Shown: piece by piece, positions 31,819 through 42,300 of the stretch
Layout of the letters: each line of letters begins with the position of its first letter
Position numbering within the stretch: position 1 is the first letter of the stretch
Source: Gymnothorax reevesii
Taxonomy: Eukaryota; Chordata; Actinopteri; Anguilliformes; Muraenidae
NCBI GenBank assembly: GCA_029721435.1
Contig: CM056576.1
Location: forward strand, 119,339,166-119,403,165
Length of the DNA stretch: 64,000 bases
Direction of reading: 5' to 3'
Program-made: the position numbers and the translations under genes
The notes under the pieces: model-generated
The model's database searches: none
What the model was told of the DNA's origin: nothing
What the model saw: only the letters and a program-made list of their open reading frames with translations

Positions 31819-34245
31819 TAAATAAAGGTGCATTCGGTAAAATAACTTTTTAATATTTCCTGAGACTGTCACTCTATTCTGACACTACTCCATGCAACAG
31901 GCAATCTGAAAAAAAATTGGCTCCTCCCAGTGTTTCTAATGGTATTGGCAAAAACTCATCGCGCCACAGCAAAAAGAACCAATCAGAGCCAGGAGGAAAT
32001 TAATCACTTCTCCAACATTGTTCAGCCCCTCTCCTTTGTGCATTCTCTCCCCCTTGGTCTAGAGACCTACATTGTCTATGCCCGGTTCCTAGAGGAGTTA
32101 AAGGCTACACTTTGTGACTTTTTTCACGCTTTATTTGGTTAAAATGTCATAATATCCTTACAGCTATCAGTTATCAAAGTGGTCTGAGAGTAAATTTAGA
32201 TCTCTGTATAGTGGTCACACACTGTGAAAATCCAGAAATTGGAAATGTCTTTGTCTACACTGACAGTTCCTCCATTGTCATTAACTGCATAACTGTTGTG
32301 GCTAATGTTACTAACAGAAAAATGAACAAAAACATTAGCAGAAAATCAGTCAACCAAGAAGGAGGTGGAGCTTAGTTCTTATAATCGCAACCCACATGAA
32401 CTGGGCGTAAGTGCTTGGAAGATCTGCTGGCAATGTGTTGGTGAGAGGCTTGTTAGCATGCTTCTACATTAGCACTGTAATGCTGGTTTGCACATTTATT
32501 TACAGTGACTACACTCCAGTTGTAATAATGTTAAAGCAATCTGTCTGTAACAGTATCGCCAAAGGCTTTTAATGCAGAGAAACCGAAGCTCAAATAACCG
32601 GTGTCTACATGTGTTTGGTGACCTAGCGTCATGACATAGCTTTGCGTGGCCTAGCTATGTGTAAGTTAGTTAACATCACAGCCAAGGATCTAATCCAGTA
32701 CATTCTAATAACATAAAAATGTTGTTGTTATTCGTCGCTAGGAAGCTTTTGCAATACGCACGGTTAGTTACTAGGTGCGGTCGCTAATGCTAACTTTGTG
32801 AAGGTCACGTTAGTTCACTCACTTGCTTTGCTGGTATACAGCCTCCTTTCTCTCATCTTCCGATTACCAAGTACATTTAAATTGACTTTAAGATGGCGTG
32901 ATTCCACCGGGCACGTTTCTGCTGCATAACGTGAACGGATTCGTGAACTTGTTCTGTCTTGTACGCGCCTTCATGTTCCATTGAGAGCTAAATGTTTGCA
33001 CAGCATCCTGCCAGTTGATACAATCAACCAGTTCAGCTTTTCCTTATTTTGCCATTTTTCCAGGATATTTGTTCTTCTACCATGGGAGAATAGGCTATGA
33101 ACTTATATGCTTTCCGTTGCATCTGCTTTAATTGCATTTAATGTGATTTTCAACTTTCTTGCGCTGTAGCCTACTACAGTCCAGCCATGAATGCCATAGA
33201 TTTTAAAAAAATCTGCCTGTGTTTTAGATAAAACAAAATCACAGAAAAGAAGTTGAAAATAGAGCCATTAACTAATTATATATCAAAGATTTGTAGCTAG
33301 TTTATTTTAGTTAACGGGGCAATAAGCGTAAATGCATCATTTCCAGATTGAAGGAATTAAAAATCGCTACCTGAAGAACGAGAGGTGTAATTTCATCTGG
33401 AGTATGGCAGGACATCACACACTCGCTCTCTGTGTTGATCTCCAGCCCAATGTTCACAAGGACGGTTCGGCCGCGTGTTCATGTATGTTCATGTGAATCG
33501 CCGCCTTCTCCTTCCCAAGAATGCGTTCGTACAGCCAGTGAGCAGAATCACCAGCCCCTTTTGGGAGAATGTGTATTTCACTTGAGTTTTTTTTTTTTTT
33601 ACCAAGACTTTCACTGCACCACATTTAAAAGACAAAAAGTCTACTTTAACACTGGACACTTTGTTACAAATTAAAATATGAATGTAATTCATAATTTAAT
33701 GATTATCTGGATTTGGCGTGTTCAAGAAGAACAACGGTGCTTACCAGGGTATCTTTGTGCAGATGTGTCCGCAAACGGACATAAAGCAGCAAATATATGC
33801 ACGCAGTTACAATATTCTATCACTAGATGGTACACCAGGATCAGTTATTGAATATTCACAAGAAAGCCGAGCTCGCAGTTCAGAATATGGACGAGTTTAC
33901 TCGAATCCCCGTTTTTCAGGAGTTACCTGAATAAAACTCCTCAGCCAAGCCTAATGTGTGAACTGCTGACTATACTTGACCATAGTGTCTATCCACCAGT
34001 TATAACAAAATTATCTCTTGCAAGAGAAATAATCGTTGTTCTCTGCAGCAACCACTTGCAGCTACAGTGAGCCAATGGAAACCCAATTAGTAGTTAAGAC
34101 AAATCAGTTTTCTGAAGCAAAAATTCAACCTGGTAGTGATACTATGTAATTCTACTATTAATTACAGTCAATTATAGCGGTTTTTAAACCGCCAGTAAAC
34201 AATTCAAATGTATAGCATGCTTTTCATTTTTCTTTACTTAAGACC
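31819..34245. other. No gene recognised
   Basis: A single end-like sequence, TTAAAGGCTACACTTTGTGAC, begins at 32098 and may start a TTAA-type element, but no matching right end was secured. A T-run lies near 33587-33600. A TGTCCG/CGGACA palindrome is near 33766. No exons were recognised. Confidence 0.4.
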
Positions 34246-34345
34246 CCCTCCCCCCACCTCTCACTCCCTCACTCACACTCTCACTCTTGCACACTCATAC
34301 ACTGTCACTCTCCCACTCCCACACTCTTGCACTCTCCCCACCCAC
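34246..34345. repeat. CACTCT-rich low-complexity tract
   Basis: About 100 bp of repeated CACTC, CTCAC and CACACTC words on the plus strand, following a C-run at 34246-34256. Confidence 0.8.
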
Positions 34346-34465
34346 TTTGTAAATAATTTATCAGCTCCAGTTCATTACTAAACTTGCACTTCATGTCTTT
34401 CTTGGGACCAAATTCTCATACAGCACTTGGCGGCCCAGCAAGGTTGCACCAAGTCTTGTTTATTA

Positions 34466-34693
34466 CAGTGATACCCAGCCCTCTCCTGGAGGCCCACCTG
34501 TCCTGCTTGTTTTAGATCTCTCCCTGCTTCAGCACAGGTGATTAAAGCTGATTGATTAAAATGATCAGGTTGTCATCAATCAGCTTTAGAGGGTGATTAA
34601 CGAGCTGATCATTTGAATCACCTGTGCTGGAGCAGGGAGAAATCTAAAACAAGCAGGACAGGTGGGCCTCCAGGAGAGGGTTGGGGAACACTG
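34466..34693. mobile_element. 228-bp hAT-like foldback MITE
   Basis: The left end CAGTGATACCCAGCCCTCTC and right end (complement CAGTGTTCCCCAACCCTCTC) are inverted copies. The repeat continues inward through CTGGAGGCCCACCTGTCCTG and AGCACAGGTGATT, so nearly the whole element folds on itself. CAGTG ends and an approximate 8-bp duplication (GTTTATTA 34458-34465, CTTTATAA 34694-34701, 6 of 8) fit hAT. It has no coding capacity. Confidence 0.8.
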
Positions 34694-35416
34694 CTTTATA
34701 AGACCGTAGCTATTCTTACGTGACCATAATCCATTGCAGGCAGGCTATTCTTACGTGATTTTCTGTCAGGCATGCACAGATTGAAACTGTCGGACTGGGA
34801 TCATTTTCTCACCTTTCTTGTTCTCCCGTAAGAATAGCTAGACACATGTTGATGGTTTGTGTGACTGATGCTTGCATAGTGTGGACATGTATGACTATTT
34901 TTACGGGAGTTCTCCTCGGCTATCTGATTAACGGTCTGTTCTATTTGCTACCACAAGATTGCCCAACTTTGGTGAAGGAAGTATACTGAGCAACAAAAGA
35001 AACGCAAGTTAATTAAAGACAGACCGCGGAAAATAAGTTTGTGCGTAATGACAGAAAATGTAATTTATTACTTGCGCGTGAACATTTACACTCGTTTCAT
35101 TAAATATTTCTTCGTTTTGCGGTCACTTTGACTGAGGAATCATAAGAGTACATTAACTAACTAGCTAACTTGCGTTTCTTTTGTTGCTCAGTATAGAAGC
35201 CCCAGGGACGAAATTTCAATTTACCGGTGCCAAGGTTATGGGCTTAACCCTTCGGCCCGTTGTAAAAGCTTGGCCGCCCAATTGACATAATTGACAAAAA
35301 TTGCATGCAAGTCATACAATTTCAATCTGCGCATGCCCGAACGGGAGTCGCTTAAAAACAGCCTGCTTGCAGTGGATTATGGTCAATTAAGAATAGCCGC
35401 GGTGTTTCTATAAAGC
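34693..35416. mobile_element. Long-TIR element containing a nested MITE
   Basis: The left 34693-34795 and right 35315-35416 are inverted copies in patches: GCTTTATA, then GCTATTCTTACG against AAGAATAGC, CATAATCCATTGCAGGCAGG against CCTGCTTGCAGTGGATTATG, and CAGGCATGCACAGATTGAAA. The word CTATTCTTACG or its complement occurs about five times, and a smaller inner inverted pair begins CTCCCGTAA at about 34824 and ends TTACGGGAG at about 34910. No transposase was seen. Confidence 0.7.
34982..35195. mobile_element. TA-flanked MITE, 26-bp perfect TIRs
   Basis: TATA-CTGAGCAACAAAAGAAAC at the left is mirrored exactly at the right (35168-35195). The perfect arm is 26 bp and ends CGCAAGTTA. TA target sites and small size point to a Tc1/mariner-type MITE. 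It interrupts the long-TIR element. The perfect arms suggest recent insertion. Confidence 0.88.
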
Positions 35417-35817
35417 GAAATGGCGAACTGCAGAATGAAACGTTCACCAGAGGACGAGCAGAATCTGAAATTACTTCTAAAGAAACAACGGTCGTTGGCG
35501 AAGGATAAAAAAAGGAACAGAAGTCCGGATTAATATTGGCCTTGCATTTCCAAGGTGGAGAGCACTGCGAGAGCTAAAGGGGCTACAATTTTACTTGAAG
35601 CAAGCTCTTCTTCTCCTGGACAGGTTAGTAACAACATAGAGTCAAATGTCTGCATAAAAAGTGTTACAGTAATGTTAGGCACATATCGCTAGGTCGATTC
35701 AATTAAATGTAATGTTACAATCGTAGCATGGGCTCATGTCCAGAGCTTGAGTTGATAACGGCTTTTTGATGAAATTTTCAGAGAAGGTGGGTATTAAGTC
35801 AAGGAACAGGTGTTTAA
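35417..35817. other. No gene recognised
   Basis: Mixed-composition sequence with a short ATG frame near 35420 (MANCRMKRSPEDEQN) that runs into stops. No known motif. Confidence 0.45.
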
Positions 35818-35975
35818 ATCTTGGCATATCTAGGCCAAAGTACAGCTGAGATATATGCCAAAGTTCAAGATATCAAGTCTTTCCAATGGGCCAGAGTTCC
35901 AATCGCCGTGCTTTTGGGTTTTGCTGTCCCCTGGCGGAGGTCTGCACTCTCTGAGTGCTTTTCTAGTGTTTCATG
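35818..35975 (-). repeat. Dispersed repeat shared with 57.6 kb
   Basis: About 42 bp beginning TTGGCATATCTAGGCCAAAG are the reverse complement of 57664-57705 at about 40 of 42 positions. Downstream, CTGGCGGAGGTCTGCACTCT matches a phrase that commonly ends this fish repeat type. The long open frame over it (35821-36171) is therefore repeat-derived, not a gene. Confidence 0.6.
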
Positions 35976-36707
35976 GTTCCCAATTAGACATACTATGGCT
36001 CCTCGTGTTTCTGCAGGCTACACCGCTTCTGGACTGAACTTGAGCTCGACCTTGGAGGGAGGGACTTCAGGAGGGAGCGAAGGAGCAGGGAGGGAGTGGC
36101 AGAGGTGTGCATTAGCAAAAATCTCTCTCTCACTCTTGTCCAAAGTCACAGACTACAGTTTAAAGGCTTGATAATGAGAAAGAGGTAACAAGGCAGCACA
36201 ATGAGATAGTATGGCTGAACATTATATAAATAATTATTTTTTTTAAATCTGAACTTTTTATATAATCCATCTACCATAGCATTTTCTTGGCATCAGCATT
36301 GAAAAAGAAATATTCAGCTTTCAGAACTGGCAGCCCTGCAAACAAAAATTTGTGCTTTTTCATGAGCATTTCTTGAACGCATTGATGCTAACTAGACAGA
36401 AATTGCCCAGCCATCCAATTGATAACTCTTAATTATTGCGCAAATCAACAGTTCAATAGCTAATCACGCAAAGGGAATGAGAAAAGGTTGACTGTGGCTT
36501 GTTTGAGATAGGCTGTTAAACACGCTTTTTTTTTTTTTTTTTTTTCCAACGTCGCATCATTATGCAATGCGAGGAATTCATTCTTCTTGGCTGAGCCCTA
36601 AGCGCAATACATAGTGATTAGTTGACTATTAAGTGTGAACAGTCATGATATAGCTCGTGATTTGGTCTTTTTCGGTAGTTTTATTTAGCAGTTTACTATT
36701 TGTCAAT
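35976..36707. other. No gene recognised; poly-T run
   Basis: A T-run of about 22 bases lies at 36524-36545. The part at 36030-36100 is purine-rich. No exon was recognised. Confidence 0.5.
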
Positions 36708-36900
36708 ATGGTAAATTATTGTATTTATGCAGGCTGCACAAACTCAGGCCTGTCGGGACATCGAGCCTGCTGTTTTCCTAGAGGAAAGCCAACAGTGCTT
36801 GCTTTCGTGCCTGGGTGCGTTGCGTGCCGGTGAGGAGGCAGGTCTTGACTGTTGCATCCGTTATGCAAAGCACGGTGGTGTGTGACATTTCCCATGTAAG
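36708..36900 (+). pseudogene. THAP zinc-finger domain relic
   Basis: From the ATG at 36708 the frame reads MVNYCIYAGCTNSGLSGHR followed by ACCFPRGKPTVLAF. This matches the start of a C2CH THAP DNA-binding domain: Cys-x4-Cys, then a basic residue and the F-P step. A stop follows at codon 42. In another frame about 100 bp later, STVVCDISH resembles the closing C-x2-H part of the domain (usually VC..HF). THAP domains occur in host proteins and in P-element and Kolobok-type transposases. A short ATG-led copy with frameshifts fits a decayed transposon or retrocopy. No rest of the protein was found. Confidence 0.55.
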
Positions 36901-39900
36901 AACCTATCAAACACAATGTTTATCAGGTAACTGTTCATCTCTCTCACGTCCCCTGTCAATCTGCCCATCTCTCTTCTAAGGTAATGTCAGAGCACTGCAA
37001 AATGTAGTGTGGAGTTATAATATGCTGTGCAAGATATGACTCAAGCAAGCTGATATGTTGCATTTTAGCTTCTGTTATGGGTAAGTATGAGTACTACTGA
37101 CGGTAAATAAGACAAATACTAGTGTTCATACAGCCTGATACATGATGGCAAACTTTACCAAGTTGTGATGTGAATGCAGCATTAGCTGTCATTACAGTTC
37201 TCTCACTAAGACATCTGCCCTGCTCTTCAATGGCTCTGCTCTCAGCAAAATTCAATCTCTCTCCTTTGAGTTGTTTGTTCTAACCCTGGTTGGTTCTTGG
37301 CCTCTTGGACACCAAACATGCTCATAATTGTAAGGCTGCAATTCATCATCTGCATATGACTACACATTTTCAGCTTCATAAGAGTCAAAACTTGCACTGA
37401 GGGCCATCCCTCTCAGCTAGTAAACTTGACTGATCACCCTCTCATTCCGTCACTATTGGTTTGGCGTTTCTTGATGCGGAAGTAAAATTTTCTCTCAAAA
37501 AATGATTCTACAGGTCACTGTAGTGTATGTTTAGAAAAATATTTATGAAAATCTAGTTCCCGCTCATTTTTCTAAACACTGATTTACTAGGGACTCCAAT
37601 CTGCTAGTTGCGCTTTAAAGAATTCCCCTTTCTCAGCTCATTAACCGTATCATTTCTAAAGATCTTGGAGCAAATGAACCTTCATTATTCGCCACGTTTG
37701 AGCCATACATTTACTGTTTAATACCTGTTACGTGCGTTAAATGTCAAACGTTACATGGCACCTCAGTATATGCAAAGTGCATCGCTGATTTTCCCAGCAA
37801 GGCAGTGCCTCAAGGGGACAAATAAAGTCGCAATGTATTGTGCAGCGGAATATGGTACTCGACACCCAGCAACATCCCTGCATACATTAAATATCTAAGC
37901 AGAATCCATCCGTGCATTGGAGTTCTCATTCCCTCCACAGGTTATCCATAGATGCAGAACCCTACAGTGGACCAAACAGGATCTGTGTAGTTTTCATGAA
38001 GGATGGGAGCGTGGCAGGGCTCGGCAAAGCACTTTATTATGTCCATCTATTATGTCCCAGTCCATCTAGTTGAGCAGGGACACAGAGATGGAAAGGACAC
38101 ATTCCAGGCTGAAGGCTAGATAAAAAGGGCTTGGGAGGCATTAGGGAGGAGTGAAAGCTATAAGAGTTTTGGGCAGGGGTCAGACCGGCCAACAGTGAGT
38201 GCGCAAGTGGTAAAGTGAACATGCATATGTGCGAAGCAGGGGCCTCCTGGCTTGGTAAATCATACGCAATTTTAGCTGGGTTTTGGCACTCATGTAGGCC
38301 GGGCGGTGGGTGGTGAAGCGGACGAATTGAATATGCGGTTGGAAAGGCTGTTAAGTATTTTGCATGGCTTATATCCTGGGGCTTGTCTTCAGGAGAGCAT
38401 CCAAACACTAACACTCTCTTTCTCCTTCCTGGGCCAAGAAGGGCGGAGACAAAAAGGATGAAGGATGGTAGAGGTGAATGCATCAATTGAATTTGACAAT
38501 TCATGACATCACAATCACAATTCATTTTGTGATTTTGAGGTAAAGGCTGTTAAAGTTGGGCACTTTTTACTTGATCTGCAATAGCGGTTTACTTCTTTCA
38601 TGATTCCATTATCACTAATTGGTGAATCACTCTAATTTTTTGACATTAGCTACTTTATAGCTTAGCTACATACAACCAGAGCAAAAACTCAAAAAAGTCC
38701 AAGTGTCGTTAAAAATGTCAATTTTTACCTGATGTGTTCACTCATGTTTTGAGTATTGGGATGCTCTCCAGGCTTTTCTTGTCAGAATGGCCGGACTGCA
38801 CTGCTATGCTAAGAGTGATCCCGCCCAGCCTGACCCCGTCTTCATATTAATGGAGCTGAAACTCATTGTGTGATAATGAGGCCCAGAGGGCTTTAGAGCG
38901 AGCTGCGAGGGTCTGATATGACATACGCCGGCGCAATTCTGAAACAGCGAGCTCACCCGAACTCCAAACTATGCCTACCTCCTAACCTCAGCTCGGTTTA
39001 AATTGGGCGATCAGAGACTGGAGCCTGAGAGAACCCACCGGCCACCTCATTCAATCCACAGGACAGCCAGGCTGAGGAAAATGTTCATGATTCTTGAACA
39101 TGAGTGATTCAGTTCTAATGAAGATTGCCCATCAACGCTCAAATTCACCTCTGCATATCGGTCGTCACGCTAACAACTCGGGCTAAAGAGGGAGCGTTGC
39201 TAACACCATTAAACGACGCTATGATAATTGGCGTAGTGACCTTGTCCCTCCCACTGCTCACCAAAAAAGTCTATATACTCGGCACATTAGGAGGCCACAA
39301 GTTGATAGCTGCTCCTCTGTTGCTGTATCTTCACAAAATATCTACCCTCAGTCTGAGCTCCTTAAGAAAGTTTTCTAGCAATTGAGCCCATCGCTGAACA
39401 GGAAAAAATGATAGAAGCGCTGCCAAGCACCCAAGAATTAATGGGAAAGGCGCTCAAACCAGCGAAACGTCGATAAGGCAGTAATCGCTGGTGATAACAA
39501 CCGACGTGCCGTTATTTATTCTAACTCATCCATCTCATTCCTCCCTGCAGAAATGAATGATTTCTCAGTAATCCTGCAAAGGCAAATGTGATTAAAATTC
39601 ATGCATATTTAAACAAACAGGTTAACGGCTCCCCGCCTGCACAGCCTGAAGACACGATCACGACCACCAGCTTCCAATATCACTTGTCTGTTATTGGCAG
39701 GCCACTTTGCCATTTAAGGGGGTGAGTCTCATGGAAGGGGTGTGAAACTCGAACACTGTGGGCATGTTCCATTTACGCATTTTTTTTTACCTTCTCCTTG
39801 CTCTTTTTGCAACCTTTCCTGGCTCTGTGCTCCATCCAATGAGGGAGGCCGGGAAAAGAAGTGAGAAAAGGATGTGAAGAGGGGTAATGGAGAATTGAAT

Positions 39901-39989
39901 GACCTAAGCACTCCTTCAAGGCATGGCAGTCACATTCCAGATTGGGGGAGTTGATCCACCACTGTATTATTTATATGTTGCAAAATCAT
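36901..39989. other. No gene recognised; long unique stretch
   Basis: The minus-strand frame 38037-38525 (162 residues) is the longest chance frame here. It is Pro-, Leu- and Ser-rich with no domain I recognise and no splice or Kozak support. The part at 38820-39290 has mixed composition and could be regulatory. Confidence 0.45.
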
Positions 39990-40352
39990 CTGTGGCACAG
40001 TGGTTAGCACTACTGCCTCACAGTAAGAAGATTGTGGGTTCAAATCTGGCCTGGGGTTTTTCTGGGAGGAGTTAGCATGTTCTCCCTGTGTTTGCATGGG
40101 TTCTCTCCAGGTACTCTGGTTTCCCCCACCCACAAAACACGCAATATAGGAACACTCCTGTATGGCTGTTTGGTGGTGTTCGAAGGGCCCATAGGTGCAT
40201 ACTGGTAGCCACGCTTCTGTCAGTCTGCCCCAGGGCAGCTGTGGATACAAAAATGTAGTTTACCACCATCAGAGTGTGAATGTATGAGTGAATGAATAAT
40301 GTATCCATCGTGAAGTGTCATTGCGCTACATAAAATTGATTTATTATTAAAA
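39990..40352 (+). mobile_element. DANA/Mermaid-like tRNA-derived SINE (plus)
   Basis: The head TGTGGCACAGTGGTTAGCAC and GTGGGTTCAAATC form tRNA-like A and B boxes. The body keeps GTTAGCATGTTCTCCCTGTG and GGTACTCTGGTTTCCCCC, hallmarks of this fish SINE type. It ends in an AT-rich tail (TTATTATTAAAAAT). The same head occurs inverted at 29283-29608. An internally deleted Tc1 inserted directly in its tail. Confidence 0.7.
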
Positions 40353-40353
40353 A

Positions 40354-40906
40354 TACAGTACTGTGCAAAAGTCTTCGGCACATTTAAAGCAATTTCGCCG
40401 GGCAAATATGCTCACAAAAATTATGAAATTAAAAGTTTCTAATGACTGGGAAGTTAATAATGCAGAGTTAATAATGTAAATTTTTAAAAACTAAATCAAA
40501 CCAATATTTGGCATGACTATGCTTCGCCTTAAAACTTGGGACACTGTCCTGTTGTGCTATAGTTTTAAAAGTTGATTGGCTTTTTCCTTGTTCCAGGCAG
40601 AGTGGAAAACTTGCTACCATTCCTATGCAGACTGACAGACTGACTTACGTCTGTCCCTCCAAGTATTCGTAGACAACCATGATGATGCTGATATTGGGGC
40701 TCTATCAAGACAGTATAATCTAAATTAATTATTTTTAATGAAATACCAACATTTATTTCAATAACTGTTTGAAAACAGTATTTGGAGTTTCAAATTTACT
40801 TTTCATTTTCAGCAACACCAATGAGAAACACTAAAAAGTCAATGTCTAAGGCCAGATTTAAATTTATGGAAATGTAGGGGGTCTAAGACTTTTACACTGT
40901 ACTGTA
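40354..40906. mobile_element. Internally deleted Tc1 element (553 bp)
   Basis: TACAGTACTGTGCAAAAGTC at the left and GACTTTTACACTGTACTGTA at the right are inverted ends of a well-known fish Tc1 type, flanked by TA. Inside, CCAATATTTGGCATGAC also belongs to that type. The transposase gene is missing, so it is non-autonomous. Confidence 0.8.
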
Positions 40907-41577
40907 TGTCAGAGAAAGCAAGCTCTCGGGATTCCTTGCTCAAGATATGGGAGGGAAACTATAGCTCTTTGCACATTGAAGGTACATGTAACTGGCTGAA
41001 GTTAAAGAAGGTGAACCTCAATCAATGTCCAGTTCGGGCTAAACACAAGGAGACAATGATAAATAAAATAACTGATTGGAATTAGCTGTCAGTTTTTATG
41101 TTCAGAAAACTGAGAAATAACAACTCTAGGACAGGACTTTGCAGTCCTAAAGAGGGTTGACTTATCCTTGAGGTCGATTTACAAGGACCTATAAACCACA
41201 GCGCTCACTTAATAACAAAGTCTGTTTTTTTACAAGGACAAAGCAAGCATTTCTGAACTCTGTGTACACATTTTTCAATGGAAAATGAATTAGTGCCGGT
41301 GGTGTTAACGGATAAGGCCCCAGAGTGCATTTTATTTGATTACTGGACATCTGCCACGCCTTTGGAAGCAAAAAACAGTAGTTCGCAATTTATCCTCTAT
41401 AATCCTTTCATTCGATTGACAGCATAACCACACAGTTCAGGCAACGCTAATAACCGCTATTGCTTTCGGCATTCTCTACATTCCTTTCGAACTATTCAAA
41501 CAGTGCATGAACTAAATGCAGCCATGGTATTTAGACACACATTAGGCATAGGTCATTCAAAGAGAGGAACTCTGGCC
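40907..41577. other. No gene recognised
   Basis: Unique-looking AT-rich sequence. No exon, RNA or repeat was recognised. Confidence 0.5.
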
Positions 41578-41699
41578 CAGTGGAGGCTGCTGAGCTGAAA
41601 ATAGAGAAGGCAAAAAATCCCCCTAAAATGATGATTATTACGGACCTGCTTTGAATCATTTTCCATTATGACATTTTCCAGTCAGCAGACTAATCACTG
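41578..41699. repeat. Possible single hAT-type end
   Basis: CAGTGGAGGCTGCTGAGCTG has the CAGTGG-GGCT start also seen at 27303. No matching opposite end was found nearby, so this may be a truncated element. Confidence 0.3.
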
Positions 41700-41957
41700 G
41701 GTTGGCGGGATAGCCTAGTAGTTGGTTGCTTGGCCAGTATCTGAAAAGTTGCTGGTTCAAACCTCCAATGGGGTTTGGGATTCTGACTTTGTCTGGAGAG
41801 ATGAAATTGGGACGAACTCTGCCATTGGGCCCTCGAACAAGACCCATGACCCAAAAATTGAGTGAAGGGCTTTAACACATTTCTCTCTGTCCCTCCTCAC
41901 TTGCAACTGTTCTCAAATGAATGTTCCCTGGCCTGGTTAAATAAAGGTTGAAAAACA
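41700..41957 (+). mobile_element. tRNA-derived SINE, second type
   Basis: The head GGCGGGATAGCCTAGTAGTT and GCTGGTTCAAACCTCC resemble pol III A and B boxes. The body includes CATTGGGCCCTCGAACAAG. The end CCTGGTTAAATAAAGGTTGA followed by A-rich sequence is typical of a common fish SINE tail. The open frames on the minus strand come from the repeat. It is a single, probably inactive copy. Confidence 0.7.
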
Positions 41958-42080
41958 ATCCTATTGCAGCTTTTCTCAAAATGCAATTTGAGGATGATTC
42001 AAAAATAAATGCAATCCAGCAAATGACTGATTCACGTTGTATGCTTAACAAAAAAGGTAATTTGGTTACGTTTTGTGTTA

Positions 42081-42300
42081 GCTTGAAGCATATCTCGCAA
42101 TATCGGCAATCTAATCTGAGCTTCGAGATTGTTTATATTAAAACAAACAAAACAAATGTTTGCCACATGATTCCACAACCTTGAATAGCTTTAAGCATAT
42201 CGCAATAAAGGCTATCTAACCTGCGCTTCGAGATTGTTTATATAAAAAACAAACAAAACAAATGTTTGCCACATGATTCCACAACTTTGAATAACTTTAA
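42081..42300. repeat. Tandem duplication, about 107-110 bp twice
   Basis: Unit 1 (about 42081-42187) and unit 2 (about 42188-42300) both read AAGCATATC, GCTTCGAGATTGTTTATAT, then an AAACAAACAAAACAAATG run, then TTTGCCACATGATTCCACAA. They differ by a few substitutions and small indels. A recent local duplication. Confidence 0.9.

Noticed and set aside
32098..33650. A third TTAA-type element (TTAAAGGCTACACTTTG on the left, AAAAAGTCTACTTTAA on the right)
   Set aside because: The end similarity is too weak and the size was not supported by other features.
38037..38525. 162-codon minus-strand open frame
   Set aside because: No recognisable domain, odd composition, no splice or start context; judged chance.
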